From: Tribonema minus
Taxonomy: Eukaryota > Sar > Xanthophyceae > Tribonematales > Tribonemataceae
Reading direction: 5' to 3'
Assembly: GCA_017506865.1 (NCBI GenBank)
Contig: JAFCMP010000112.1
Location: 806,001-870,000, forward strand
Length of the DNA stretch: 64,000 bases
Positions 44,939 through 57,013 of this stretch are shown here, one piece after another. Under the pieces are notes generated by a model. The model was not told the DNA's origin. It saw only the letters and a program-made list of their open reading frames with translations, and did not search any database. The translations under genes were made by a program, and so were the position numbers. How positions within the stretch are numbered: the first letter of the stretch is position 1; each line of letters begins with the position of its first letter.

Positions 44939-47359
44939 CTCCGCAGCGTCGCACGGCGGCGCGCCCTCATCGCCGCTGGTCGCGTACTGCGAGCAGATGC
45001 TGTCGCGGTTCGCACTCGAGCCCTCGCTCAGCTGCGCACGCGCGGCGGGGGGGGGAAGAGGGGGAGGGGGGGGGGGGGGGGGGGGGGGGAACAAGCGAGC
45101 GAGCGAGCGAGAGAAAGAGTAAGTGAGAGAGCCGGGGGGAGGGGGGGACACTGATGGGTGAAAAAGGAGAGAGCGACAAGAGCGGTGGCAAGCTGGCAGT
45201 GACGCGCGCGGTACAACAGCGAAGTCAGCGCACGAGACGGGCGGCAAGTCTCTCGCTGTGGCGCCCGCGGCAGAGCTGACGGAGTCGGCGCTCAGCAAGC
45301 GGGAGAGCGCGCGAGAGGAAGAGAGAGAGTGAGAGCGAGTGGCGAGAAGAGAAAGAGTGAGCGAATGAGAGAGCGCCACAGGAGTGCCAGACGAGCAGCT
45401 GAGCAGCGCACGCGACATCGGTGCACGGCGCCGGCCGGCGGCGCTGGGGCATGGCTTGGGGCGCAGCTGCTGCATGCACGCCTCGCCACCACGTCGGAGC
45501 ACTGCTGCCGCAGGCCGCAGTCGGCGCCTTGCGCAGCTACGAAGGGCGCAGAGCGGCGCGCCGAGGGGTGCGTTGTTCAGCAGCGAGAGGGGAAGCTGAA
45601 GCCGGCGCTCGATGACTGTGGCATGGCGCAGACAGAGGTGGCTCCTGCTAGCCTCAAGTTCGCATGGCGGCGCGGAGACCGAGGCGCTGAGCGCTGCTGC
45701 GCACGACGGCCATCACCTCCTGGAGGCAGCCCGCCGTTGCACCGCCCCGACCGGGGGCCACGCACACCACTGCGTATGATGAATGGCGTGCAGAGGCGCG
45801 TGGACAGAGGGCGCACGTCAAACAGCCCCCCCCCCCCCCTGCAGCCCCCCACATACGCACCCATCGTAATCACATAACCTCATGTACTTCGAAGTACAAG
45901 AGTTCCGTACCTCGTCCAGGAAGTTGATGATGTTCTCGTCCTCGCCGCACGTGTCGCTGTCAAAGTCCGTGTCGTCGTCCGTGGTGGAGTGCAGTATGGC
46001 CTGGCGCGCGCGGGCGGCGGCGCAGCGCGGCGCACGGGGGGCAGGCAGATGCAGGGGGACGGGCATCGTCAGCAGCGGCGTCGTCTTGCGCGCGCTTGCG
46101 GTTCGTGACGCGCACCGTCGGCGAGACGCGCAGCGAAGCGCGGCGGAGGAGGGCGAACACAGCAGCACCCCCTCGCGCAGCGCACGACGCGCACCACCGG
46201 CGTGCGCGAGGCGCGCTGCGAGGCGCTCATCTCATCGCCGCGCTCACGCTTCACGACAGAGAGCGGACTGCTCGCGATGGTGCTGCGCATGCCGTGCGGG
46301 GATTGCAGGGTCGCACCCCCCTGCCCCGTGTCGTGCGGTTTGCAGGATACGTATCCAGTCCCAGCCTCACAGCCGACGCAAACTGCCGCCCCGGCCTGCT
46401 CATCAGTTTCACGCCTGGATGCGGCGCGCACGCGCTGGACTACACGTTGCTGACTAAAGCTGCTCCAAACATCCAGTACACAGCCTGGCGACGCTCTGTG
46501 GGGCGCAGTATTACTTGACCAGCAGCAAACGACACATGTATGTGCCCCCCCCACCTCACCCCCCCGACTCGCCGTACAGCAGCACCACGCACAGCCCCTT
46601 GGGGCGGGTTCACGCAGGCGTGCTGCACGACTGCAGCACGCCTCCGCTCACAGCGGGCGAGACCCGCATCCCAACCCCTAACACCTCACCTCTGACCCTG
46701 GTAAGGCGTCACCCCTGGTGGACAATCCTCTTCGGCAGGGGCAGCTTGGGGGAGCCCGCCCCCTGCTCATCCTGACTCTGACCCTATCCCTACCCATGAC
46801 CCCAGCTCCCGACCCTGGCCCTCAAACACCACCGTACTTGATTGATGGGGCTCTTGGACAGGGGCAGGTTGGGGGAACCCGCCCCTTGCTAACCCTGACG
46901 CTCGCCCCAACCCTTTTTCCTAACCCTAACCCTCAGCCTCACCCCCAACCCTACCCCTCCAACATCACCGTACCTGGTTGATGGGGCCCTTGGACAGGGG
47001 CAGCTTGGGGGAGCATGCTCCCTGCTAACCTGACTCTCACCCTATCTCTACCCCTGATCCCAACACCGTCAGGATCACAGTACCTCATTGATGGAGCTCT
47101 TGGACAGGGGCAGCTTGGGGGAACCCGCCCCCTGCTGACCCTGACGCACGCCCCAACTCTACCCTAACCCTAACCTCAACCCCGACCCTGGCCCTCAAAC
47201 GCCACGGTACCTGATTGATGGGGCTCTTGGACAGGGGCAGCTTGGGGGACCCCGCGCCATGCGCGGCGCGCGGCGTGATGCGCTTCATGAGGCGCGGGCT
47301 GAGCTCACTCGGGATGGCGCCGCCGAGCGTCGTGTCCAGGATGAGGCTCTTGTACTTGC
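44939..47359 (-). CDS. Acidic region and mini-exon cluster upstream of the cNMP domains
   Basis: Recognised exons are 47211-47359, candidate mini-exons 47084-47131 and 46974-47021, then 45911-46000 and 44939-45031. All from 47211 onward begin and end in phase 0. Exon 47211-47359 encodes YKSLILDTTLGGAIPSELSP and ends in SPKLPLSKSPINQ. The next exons are acidic (STTDDDTDFDSDTCGEDEN; SQYATSGDEGAPPCDAAE), and then the frame enters CNB-A. No known domain was recognised. Additional exons near 46.2-46.3 kb (IASSPLSVVK) and 44.7 kb are possible. The incoming phase of 47359 does not match the nearest upstream exon at 49169, so at least one exon or splice site is missing between them. Confidence 0.55.
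45058..45090. repeat. G homopolymer (poly-C tract before an acceptor)
   Basis: A long, nearly pure G run on the plus strand is the pyrimidine tract of the acceptor at 45031 on the coding strand. Confidence 0.8.
46716..47258 (-). repeat. Five-copy array of 16-codon mini-exon units
   Basis: A unit of 110-136 bp is repeated five times. Each has a 48-base segment coding for a variant of GAGSPKLPLSKSPINQ. The second and third copies (47084-47131, 46974-47021) are flanked by CAG acceptors and GTAC donors and are phase 0 on both sides. The fourth (46838-46885) has lost the acceptor AG, and the fifth (from about 46716) has a diverged end. The first copy is the end of exon 47211-47359. Intervening DNA is rich in GGGTTAG/GGGTAGG motifs. 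Confidence 0.82.
46917..46946. repeat. CCCTAA telomere-like repeats within the mini-exon array
   Basis: Two perfect and several degenerate CCCTAA units lie in the spacer between mini-exon copies three and four. A similar short TTAGGG stretch is at 48088-48106. Confidence 0.65.
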
Positions 47360-49168
47360 CTGCGCCGCAGCGGGGCGTTCGCACGTTCAGTACTTAGATG
47401 CGGTGAGGCATACATACCCACCCAGGCCGCGTGTGCAATACATGCGTGAGGTGAGGCACATCGACCCAAGGCATGTGGAGCAGGTGTGTGTATACTGGTC
47501 GAGAACGGTCCGTGTGCCCCAATCGAACGCACGTGCGTGTAGTAGCATGTGTATGTAGACTTGTCGAGCGCTGTCCGTGCGCCTCGTGCGTGCGCTCCAG
47601 AGTTCGCACTCTCTGAGTGCATTTTGGCCGTGCTCCGCCCGGTGAAATTGGGGGCGCAGTCGACCCTCTCTGCAGACGTGCAGCAGCGCGGATATGCAAG
47701 GGTAATCGTGCTGTTCCTGACCTCAACTAATCCTGCGTGCGTCCGACGCGTGCCCGCCAGCGCGTCCGTCTGATTCTAGCACAGCAAAGGCACCACGGCG
47801 TGGATCCAATACCCTCACACGCACGCGTACCGCCGTGGAGGGTGACACGAGAGGCGCGCCCCCCTCCCCAACCCCCCCCCTACGCCCTTCTGAATGTGGC
47901 AAATGATCGTGCCGCGGCAACTAAAGTTCGGCGGCAAGGCACCGCGTGAAACGCAGGCACGCCGCCTCGGCTCAAGGAGAGCGTCGGAGCATCACTGCAC
48001 TGACAGAGACGCGAGCGTCTGCAGGGCTTCGCATAACACGGCGCAGTACAACGGCTCCTCCGCAGGTGTACGTCAACAGCGCAAAGCCTTAGGGTTAGGG
48101 TTAGCTTGTTGCGTCATCGAAGCGGTCCCGCGCTGGCGTCCAGCATGAGCGATGCGCCTGCGCGCAATTGCAGTAACTTCAACGAGTGACGCGCATGCCC
48201 AGCACATGCATACATATATACCCACACAAGCATCATGCGCGTGTATGGCATCGCTCGGCGCTAGCACACGCACATCACATGGGTCCGACCCTTGGTAATC
48301 AGCGCCAAAATTGGGCACTGAGACCACTGCCATGCGTCAGAACTGAGGCATTCCTGCGCCGGGGTCAGGCACGGAGATGTAGAAATGCGACAGACGTGGT
48401 GCGTGTAAACGCAGGGCGGTCACCTACGGCGAGGAACCCAGTCTGCGCCAGCCGCTGCAAGTTAGACGATGGCTCACAAGGTCCCTGCGGTGTCTATTGC
48501 ATTCCCGTGGTTTCCATGATTCATTTGATTTGGATGGCGGTTCGAAGGAGTGCTGACAATGGGCACAGCACCGCCGTGATTCGCGACTCGTGCAATTCAC
48601 TCACTCAGAGCTGGCGGCAGCATCTCCAGGCACATGCTGCCGGGCTCGCCGCTTCTCGGGCTCGTGTATGAGCGGTCCGCCTGTGTGTATGCGTGGGGGG
48701 GGGTGGGGGTGTGGGGGGGGGGGAGAGGGGGGGGGGGGGGGGAGTTGGGGGGCGGGGGGAGGACATCAGGGGGTGCACGAGATGGTGGTGTGCTCAGGCA
48801 GTGTACGCAGCATGCATGCACTGGTCATGCGCTGCTGCAGACCCCAGCTAACGTATGACCGCGGTGACTGTCAAGGCATCCACAGTGCACACCGGCTGTA
48901 CAGAAACAAGAGCTGCATGAGACACGCTGCCACGCGATACAAGCTAGCACACCGCCGCGTGGTGCCGGGCAGACGACGCAAAGTGCAGCCGCCCTGTATG
49001 TCCACACCTGGGTGCTCAATACACGCATACCCCACAGGCAGGGGTTCCCCCCCCCCCCCCCCCCCCCCCCGGCCATCCCGCACCAGGCATCAGCCTCCGT
49101 TCCACTCGCCGTCACCACCCCCATCGACGCAAGCACGCGCGCTCTGCAGGTAAATCGCGTCTACTCAC
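47360..49168. other. Long intron-like interval with a G-rich block
   Basis: No exon could be supported here. The interval has a G-rich stretch with many homopolymer runs (48688-48765), a C run at 49048-49070 that precedes no recognised exon on either strand, and a TTAGGG pair at 48088-48106. A small exon must be hidden here, or the large gene model breaks here, because phases on both sides disagree. Confidence 0.4.
48688..48765. repeat. G-rich block with long G runs
   Basis: Dense G runs separated by single T or A bases occur on the plus strand inside the long interval between 47359 and 49169. It could form G-quadruplexes. Confidence 0.7.
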
Positions 49169-52100
49169 CCTGGGCCCGTCCGCCCTCTGCGCCGCCGCCG
49201 CGCCCCTGCCGTCTTTCCCGCGCGACAGCCGCGGCACGCCGCCCGAGCCCAGCAGGCGGCTGCTCAGGCGGCGGCTCAGCGCGAGCATGCAGAACTTGGT
49301 GGCGTCGCTGGCGGCGGCGGAAGGCTGCTGCTGCGCGCAAAACGGGCGGCGGCGGCGGCGGCGCACGTCAGCCCGCGGCGGCTGGCGGTCGAGCGAGCGA
49401 GCGATGCGCTTCGTGGCAGCGACGCACGAAGCGTGGACACGCCGTGCGAGATTGCCTGCGCACGCGGTCGGGCGCGCACGGAACGCGGAAGCGCGGGGCA
49501 CGCGCCGCCCACGCATAGTCTACAGCACTGGCGTCGTTGGTGCGCTCGCCAACACCTGGTCGTTGATGCGGGCGGGCGGCGGCGAGGCTCGGGGGGCGTG
49601 CGCCAGACGCTTGACATGCTGCGCGTGCGCGTCGCCACGTGGCATTTGCGGCACGCACGCACAAATGCGTCGCCGGCGCTCACGGGGCCCCCGCAGCGCC
49701 GCGACGCGCACGCAGATGCTGCGGGGTCCGCGGCGAGCGACAGCTGCCGCGGTGGCGCGCACGCACATCACGAGGCCGTCCTGCCACTTGCATGAACACA
49801 CAACGCATATGTGCGCATGCGTCGGGGAGCAGAGTAAGCGCACCTGCTCCCGCTTGCCGGCGTCTCCGCGCGCCGCCGCCGCTGTTGCGGGCTTCGCCCC
49901 GGGCGGCGGCGGCGCGGGCTTGCGCGCCGCCGGCTTGCCCGCCGCGCGCCGGCCCTGCTCGTCGTCGGCGTCGCTGCGGCAGCGGAGCGGCGGCGCGGCG
50001 CGACGTGAGCGTCGCCACGCAGCTGTATCGGCGGCGCACATCGCGACGGCGAGCACTGTACAAGCGCCGCACGCGCGGCTGGTCGTGGGTGTCAGTGGGT
50101 GTCAAATGCGCTGGAATGTCGCAGCACAGCAACGAATTGTGAGACGTTGCCCGGGACCGGCCCGTTGGCGGATTCCGCCGGCGCAGCAGCATACGGGGGC
50201 AGCGGTCAGCCGAGACGACGATCACCAGGGGCACGTTGTGCGTCGGGATGGCGCATGCTGTCACGGCATGCAGCGTTCATAACGGGCCCAGGGGCCTGAC
50301 GCATACGCCTTTGACACAGCCAGCCTGATGGCGGAGCACGGATGGCGAATGACGCGCGCACGAGCGCTGCCCCCCGCCTTGCCCAATCGCCTGCGCTGCC
50401 ATTCAACTTCTACACGCGGCGCACATGAGAGCGCCCAGACTCTCCTAACGAACCCCGACGTTCCTCGTGCGGCGCTACCGCGAGCGCGCGCGACGCACAG
50501 CGCTGCGCCTCGGGCGCGCGCGGACGTCGCCAGCCTACATACCTGCCCGTGCCGTGAGCGCTGCTGCTCGAGAGGGCGGCATGCGCGCCGCGCGAGCCGC
50601 TCGACGCCACCTCCACGTCGCTGTCGCTGTCGAGCCACGCCGCGACCGCCGCCGCGGTGAACTCGGCCGCCGCCGATGCCGCCGCGCGCGTGCGGCTGCG
50701 CTGCTGCGTGCTGTTGCGCCGCGTGCCGAACGCGTCTGTCACCGCCGCCGGTGCGGCCGCCGTCGCCACAGTGGCCGGCACAGCTGCGGACCTGAGAGCG
50801 GCCACCGCAGCGCGCAAATGGAGCCGTGAGCGGATGATGCCGACGAAGCGCGTGCACACGTTGCGGCCACCAAACAGCAGCATGTGTCATGGGCGGCGCA
50901 TGCGGCGCTGCGTGCCGCGGTGCAGCAGCAGCGCTCGTGCTCGTTTGCGGCACGGTGCGGGCAGCGACGGCGCATGCGCCTTGCCTGCGCGTGCGTCCGC
51001 TGCCCCTCTGCGCTTTCGTGCAGCCACTATGTCAACGTGCTTATGAAGACGTGCTGCTCGGCGCCGCCGCGTGCTGACGCGGCAGCGGCCGCTGCGCAGC
51101 GTGCGCACGGCACGATCGTGCGTGCACGTGACCGCTGCGAACGCGCCGCCTCGTGGGAGGCAGCGATTGCACAGCACGGCAAGTACACTGTCAACATTAG
51201 CGCCGCGCAGCTGCTCGCCTCAGCTGCGCCTGGGCGGGCGACCGCGGGCTGGCGCCACGCCGCGCGCTGCCGCCGCCGCCGCCACCGCCACCGCCGCCGA
51301 TACTGCCGCGGCTGTTTCTGCGCATCCTCTCCACGCGCACGCTCGAGCCGTACGACAGCGGGCTGCCCTCGTCGCTGGAGGAGCCCGACTCAGCGCTCAG
51401 CAGAATCTCCGGTGACATGCTGCGTGGTGCACACCGCGTTGAGAGAAGGATGTCAGCAGCGGCAAAGAGCGCACTCCGCGGATGCAGGCGCACCCGAGTG
51501 CGCGCCCTCGGCGAGCGGCAGCAGCAGCGCCGACGGAACCGCGCGGGAGCAGCGTTGCGGGCGGCGGCGGCAGCAGCGACAAAAGCGAGGAGAAGGGCAC
51601 AGAGCGATTCCGCGGCACATGAGCATGGCTGAACGATGCCTGAGCTGCTGCGAACCCAGGCCTCAGCATGCGGCGCTGCGCTGCGCAGTGCGCGAGGTCG
51701 CCGCAGCTGACCGCCGCTACGGCGGGTCGCGCTGCCTCGCAACTCACCTGCCGGGCGCCGGCGCCGACATCGCGCCCGACATGAGCAGCGGGTCCAGGCT
51801 CGGCCGCGTGCGCTTGCACCGCGCAGCGGCCGCGGCGCTCGCGGTGATGCGCTTACTGCTGCCGCTCGCGCCGCCGCCGCCGCCGCCGCGCGCCGCCGTC
51901 GCCGCCATGCTGCTGCCGGTGGCAGCGAGGGCGTCTGCGGCGCTGACGGCAGCAGACTCGCCGCCACTGCTGCAGTCGCGCCGGGCGGCGGCCGCGGCGG
52001 CGCGGCCGGGCACGCACACTGCGCCTCCGCTTTCGGCGCCCCCCCCTCTGCTGCCGCTGGACTTCAGCGCGCCGCCGCTGGCGCACGCGCTGCCGCAGCT

Positions 52101-54701
52101 GCCGGCGGCGGCGGCAGCGACGGCGGCGCCGTCGCTGCTGACGCGGCGGTGGCTGGCGCGGCGCGCTGCAGCGCCGCCGGCGCCGGCTCCGGAGCCTGCA
52201 CACCAGCTGCCGCTGCCCCAGCTCTCCACGCTGCCGGCGACGCTGCGCATGCTGCTGCCGTTGGCGCTGAGCGTACCTGGCGTGCTGCCGGCAGCGGCGA
52301 TGGCGCGCGAGAGCGGGGGGAACGGGGTGGCGCCTGTGGCGGCGTGCTTGGCGGCGGCAGCAGCGGCGGTGCCGCTGCCGAGCGGCAGGTCGAGCTCCAG
52401 CGCCTGCGCCGACTGCAGTACGTCTGCGGCGACGGCAGCAGCGGCGGCGCGGGACAAGCGAGCAGCGGGGCGTCGGGGAGGGAACGCGCAAAACAGAGCT
52501 GCGGCAGCGGCCAGCGGACCGATGTCAACATTGCCGCTGATGCCGCTGGACAACCGGCATGATCATTGCACCTCGTGGCACAGCTTTCTGCTGCGTAAGC
52601 TGTGACGAAGATTTCCTTGATGCGAACGGGCAGCTACAGCGCCAGCGACGACATTGCCAACGAGGGCACTGGCAGCTCTGCTGACACTGTTGTCGTTCAC
52701 GCAGCCGCACGTGCGCCCTTCGGCTGCAGGCCAAGCGCAGACCGAGCGAGTCCAGCGGACACCGCTGCGGAGCGGCGCTGCGCGGCATACCTGCGTCGGT
52801 CTCGCTGCCGCTGCCGCCGCCGCTGCTGCTGCTGCTGTCCGAACCAGCGCTGCCGCTGCTGCTCAGGCTGTCGCCGTCAAGCCAGGACTTCATCTCCTGC
52901 GCGTCCCTCGCTGACAGCAGGCTGCAGCTGTTGATGCTTACGCTCACAGCCAGCCCCCGCGCCGTGCCGCGGCCGTTGCCAGCGCTGCCGCTGCCACCGC
53001 CACCGCCACCGCCGCCTCCGCCACCGCTGCCGCCGCCGCCGCCACTGCTGCCGCCGCCGCTGCCGCTGCACGCTGTGGCCGTCGTGAAGAGCACGCCTTC
53101 ATTCGCCGCTGCAGCCGCACTGTCAAACTTGCTGTTCTCCTCCACGGTCATGAGCGGCGGGTCACGCTGCTGCTGCTGCAGCTGCTGCTGCGACGGCGTC
53201 GGCGGCGCCTCCGAACTGCACACCGACCGCGCGTCGCTGTCCTCGTCCATCCACAGCTGCATGCTTGCGCGCAGCCCGGAGGGCGTGATGGTGGTGGACG
53301 ACGCCATGTCGCCGCCGCCGCCGCCGGAGTTGCTGTGCGGACTGCCCGCGCGCGCCGCCGCCGCCGCCGCGCCGCACGCGCGCGCGCGCTCGCTGCCCGA
53401 CGTCCCACTGTCCTCGCTGTTGCTGTCCTGCAGCCACTGCGCCATCTCCGACAGCTCCGTCCGCGCCGGAGGCGCCGCGAGCGCTCCCGCCGCCGCCGCC
53501 GCCGCCGGTCCCGCTGCCGCGCGCCTGCTCTCGCTCGCGTGCGGCGGCGGCCCCACCGCCGCCGCCTGCGCCTGCGCGCGCGCACGCAGCTCGCTGCCGC
53601 CGCCGCCGCCGCCGTGCGGCCGGTGCACGCGCCGCTTAGGGCTCGGGCTCGGGCTAGGGCTGGGCGAGCCCGCGGGGCTGACGACGCGCGTCTGCAGCAG
53701 CAGCAGGGAGCCCGGCGATGGCACCTGCGCGCCGCCGGCGCCGGCGCCGCCGCTGCTGCTGCTGCGCCGGTGCCTGCTGCCGCCGCCGTTGCCGCCGCCG
53801 ACGCTGCTGGTGGTCGTGGTGGTGGTGGTGATGAGCGAGTCGAGGCTGATGCGCGGGCGGCGCCGCTGTGCGGCGGCGCGGGGGATGCGCGCTGCCGCGG
53901 CGGCGGCGGCGGCAGGCAGCGGCTTGCTATCCGCGGGCGGGCTGCCGCCGCACTTGTGCGCCTGAGAAACGGCGCGCGCGCAACGCGCAGGGGATGGGGG
54001 CGTGCTCATTTGAGAGGCGATGCGGGATGACATGGATAGTGGTGTGCGTGATTGGGTGGGGGCGGCAGCGGAGGGTGCGGCAGGCGTTCACGGCATTGAG
54101 AGCTGTAAGCGACATCATCGCTTGGTCGCGCAGCTTGCATTGCACAGGCTGATGCACAAGGCTCCGTACACACTTGCACTCAGAGGCCAGCAGCGCGCGG
54201 CTCGAGTTCTGCCGTGTAACCTGCGGCGAGCGTGCGCGCGGTTCGAGACCTGCTGCGAACGCTGCAGACGGCGCTGCCGAGCGAATTCATGTGCTGCCTC
54301 GCGTCTGTACGCACCCTGGAGGAGACCGGCGGGCCCGACGCGGCAGCGCTCACTATCAATCTAGCGAGACCCGCCGCAGCGACTGCGTCGCTCTGCGCCT
54401 GCGCCGCGCTCGGCGATGCCGGCCCGTGGATCTCCTGCGTGCTCCACAGCGGCGGCGCAGCGGCAGCGGCGTCGGCGGCAGAGACGACGAGCGCCGGGGG
54501 CGGCGCGCGAGCGCGCACAGGGCAAGCGTCCGCGAGGACTGGCTGCATCGCGCCGCAGTGGCTGCCGCCGCCGCCGTCGCTGGCCTCCGTGTCGTCGCTG
54601 CTGTCGTCCAGCCAGGAGCACAGCTCCGCGTGCTGCGCCGCGTCCACCTTCACGCGAGCTGCTGCGCCGGCAGTTGACAGCACAAGCGGGAGGTCAGCCA
54701 T
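49169..54701 (-). CDS. N-terminal disordered segment with repeated W-[LM] acidic motifs
   Basis: A plausible start ATG at 54699-54701 opens exon 54354-54701 (MADLPLVLSTAG). Further exons are 52791-53961, about 51748-52550, about 51200-51419, about 50543-50800, 49844-49973 and 49169-49330. The protein is Ala/Gly/Ser-rich and probably disordered. Five copies of a short motif stand out: SWLDDSSDDTE, AQWLQDSNSEDSG, QLWMDEDSDARS, KSWLDGDSLSSSG and AAWLDSDSDVEV. The junction from 50543 to 49973 fits in phase (2 to 1). The junctions 52791 to 52550 and 51200 to 50800 do not resolve cleanly, so small exons or alternative sites are missed. No domain was recognised. I infer that it is the N terminus of the kinase-phosphatase gene because strand and style match and no other start was found, but it could be its own gene. 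Confidence 0.58.
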
Positions 54702-57013
54702 TGCTGTGTGAGAGCAAGTGGACCGGCCACTATATTGCCCCTATGGTGGCATGCACTGAAGCCCGAGGCTGGCATCATTAGCTCTCGTCACACTTTGTGC
54801 CAGCAACCTTGACCGTGTGTGTCCGCCGCCATGTGTCATGAGACCCACTTGTGGCTTACCTCTGAGCCCGCTCTCTCCTTCAATCGTTTGCATGCTGTCC
54901 ATACCGAGCTGCACACCTCGCGAGCAGCCTACAGCTCCGTCTCGAAAGTCAGGCCATCCGCTGGTGACTGCTGCGACTGTAAACAGCAGCTCTGCAGCCG
55001 GAGTCCTTCCACGCACAGCTCGCGCTATGGCAACTTCACTTCAGGTTGGCCAGCTGTAACTGTGACGCCATATGTTGCATGTACGTGCGCAATACGACTC
55101 ACTTCAAAGGAGTACCAAGTACGTTGTCTGGTGCAGGCAGCAGGCTGCTCGCTCACTCACTCCGGTACACACCGACTAGTCGAGGCCCCCTGCGCGTCGG
55201 TCATGATCTTATTAGGGGGCTTAAACCCGGAAGAATATTTCTTTAATCCCAGCGATGATGCAGTATTCCAGTGGGCTGGCACGGCGGGAAACACGAATAT
55301 TCACGGCGCGTTTCGCGCTTGCCATTCGCGTGCAGTGTCGCCATTGGCTTCGTGGCACACAAGGCGTCATGATTCGACCAGACAATGGCATTTGAGGACA
55401 GATGACTGGAAAATATGTGTACTTATTATGATCTTGTATTTATAGCAGCCCCAAGGTGGGCTTGATGCGTTGGATAAGATTGCAAAAAACTAAAATCGGA
55501 CGGGCCCTTAGAGCCCTGCGTTGCAGGCTTGTACTAGACTCATGGGGGGCAGACACAGCGGCGCCCAGTCTCAGCCACACCTATCGTAGCCGATGTCTCC
55601 ATCTCTTGAGCGAAAACGCCGGAGGACCGCGGTTATGCCTCTAGTATACATTTCGGCCAGAGGCGCCCGGTCCTCGATTCCTTGCCTAAGCACGCCGCTG
55701 ACGTGCCTGGCCGAGGTTCTCTTTCTTGCGTGTTCAAGCAAACGATCTACAGTGTGCCCTGATGCTATCCGTATCCCCATGTTCCAGTATCCCCTGCTGC
55801 TGCCCAAAGCCGTATCCTCAGCACACGCGACTCCGCAGCTCCTGCTCACAGCCAGCATCTCCCATCCCCTTGCTGCCTGATGCACCCTCGCCACCATCAG
55901 CGCCACCGCGAGCGCTGCCGCACCTCTCGGTGCTAACGAGCAGAGTATGTGTACTGCTAGACACCGATGAGCCAGCACAATGCGAGCACCGCGTAAACAG
56001 ATAGAGGAAAACTTCAACACACGTGAAACACAGCCTGCAGGACATGAGAGCTGCTGTTGAATGTCTTGTCCTGCCAGAGTGGGAGGGGAGGGGCTGACGC
56101 AGGGGATATAGGGAGAGGGCAGGCACTATATTGTGAATGAATATGCCTGCGCACGTAACTCGCACTAAAAACATGCAACGGCGGCCACCTGGAAATGGGA
56201 ACGTGGGGGACGATAAGCTACAGGTACACACCTAACTACTTAAATCACAAGGTATATGCAGAGCCATCGCATGATGACCGTGCCAAGACAGGCCATACTA
56301 TGCTCTGGCCTAAGGTGCCCGCGTGTCACTACCACTGTGATCGCTGGGTGGGACGGCGCACCCGCTTCGAACGCAAAACGCGCGCGGCTGGTGCCTCTGA
56401 CAGAGAACGCGCCGCGGCGGGCGCGGGGATTGGGGCATCGCTACAAGAGCGCGCACGCACGGGGGAGCAGGAATGCAAGAAACTTTGAGGGGGGGGGGAG
56501 GGGGGGGGGGGGGGTTGGCTGAGCACTGCGCTGCTCGAGGCGGCGCCGATGTCGTGTTGAAGTTGAAGTTGTCGTCACGGCGCGGCCCTCAGGCGTTCGG
56601 GCAGGCAGCTCGGATGCCCCCGCACACAGAATGCCGTCCTGGACGGGCGGTGGTACTGCGCAGGGGGGCACCGGGGGGCGCATCGCCGCGAGACCGCACA
56701 CCTGGCGTCGTGAACGAGGGGGGGGGGGGGGGGCGGGGGGCATTTGCAGACTCCAGGGCTTCCGCGCTCACCGCGCACACAAGGGCGGGCTCGCGACGCG
56801 CGACGCCAGCAGCGCGCAGCACCTCGGCGGCATATGACTGCGAAGAGCGCTTTGGCGGCGCTCCCCACGGCGCTCCCCACGCACGCCGCGCTGCGCGAGC
56901 CCGGCGGCGGCGGCGGCGTCCCGCGGCGGCGAACGCGGGCGGGGCGTCACGCACGGCGCATCGGCCGTGGCGGCCGAAAAACGGCAGCGCCGCGAGCAGC
57001 GCCGCCGCCGCCG
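54702..57013. promoter_or_regulatory. Intergenic region: probable promoter of the large minus-strand gene and subtilase 3' UTR
   Basis: It lies between the apparent start codon at 54701 and the subtilase stop at 57014. The part at 55.2-55.5 kb is the most AT-rich in the neighbourhood. I see no gene in it. A promoter role for the 54.7-55.5 kb side is inferred from position only. Confidence 0.4.

Noticed and set aside
46716..47258. CRISPR-like regular direct repeats
   Set aside because: Units are 110-136 bp with coding character and splice sites, spacers are related rather than unique, and the genome is eukaryotic.
50884..52605. 573-codon open frame on the plus strand
   Set aside because: It mirrors the Ala/Gly/Ser-coding minus-strand exons. 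GC-rich triplet runs leave all frames open, it has no recognisable domain, and it crosses several supported minus-strand exons and introns.
52931..53965. Pro/Ala/Leu-rich plus-strand open frame of 344 codons
   Set aside because: Antisense shadow of exon 52791-53961, which is supported by splice phase and by the repeated Trp motif.
55200..55500. AT-rich island as a transposon remnant
   Set aside because: No terminal repeats, target duplication or transposase-like frame could be seen.
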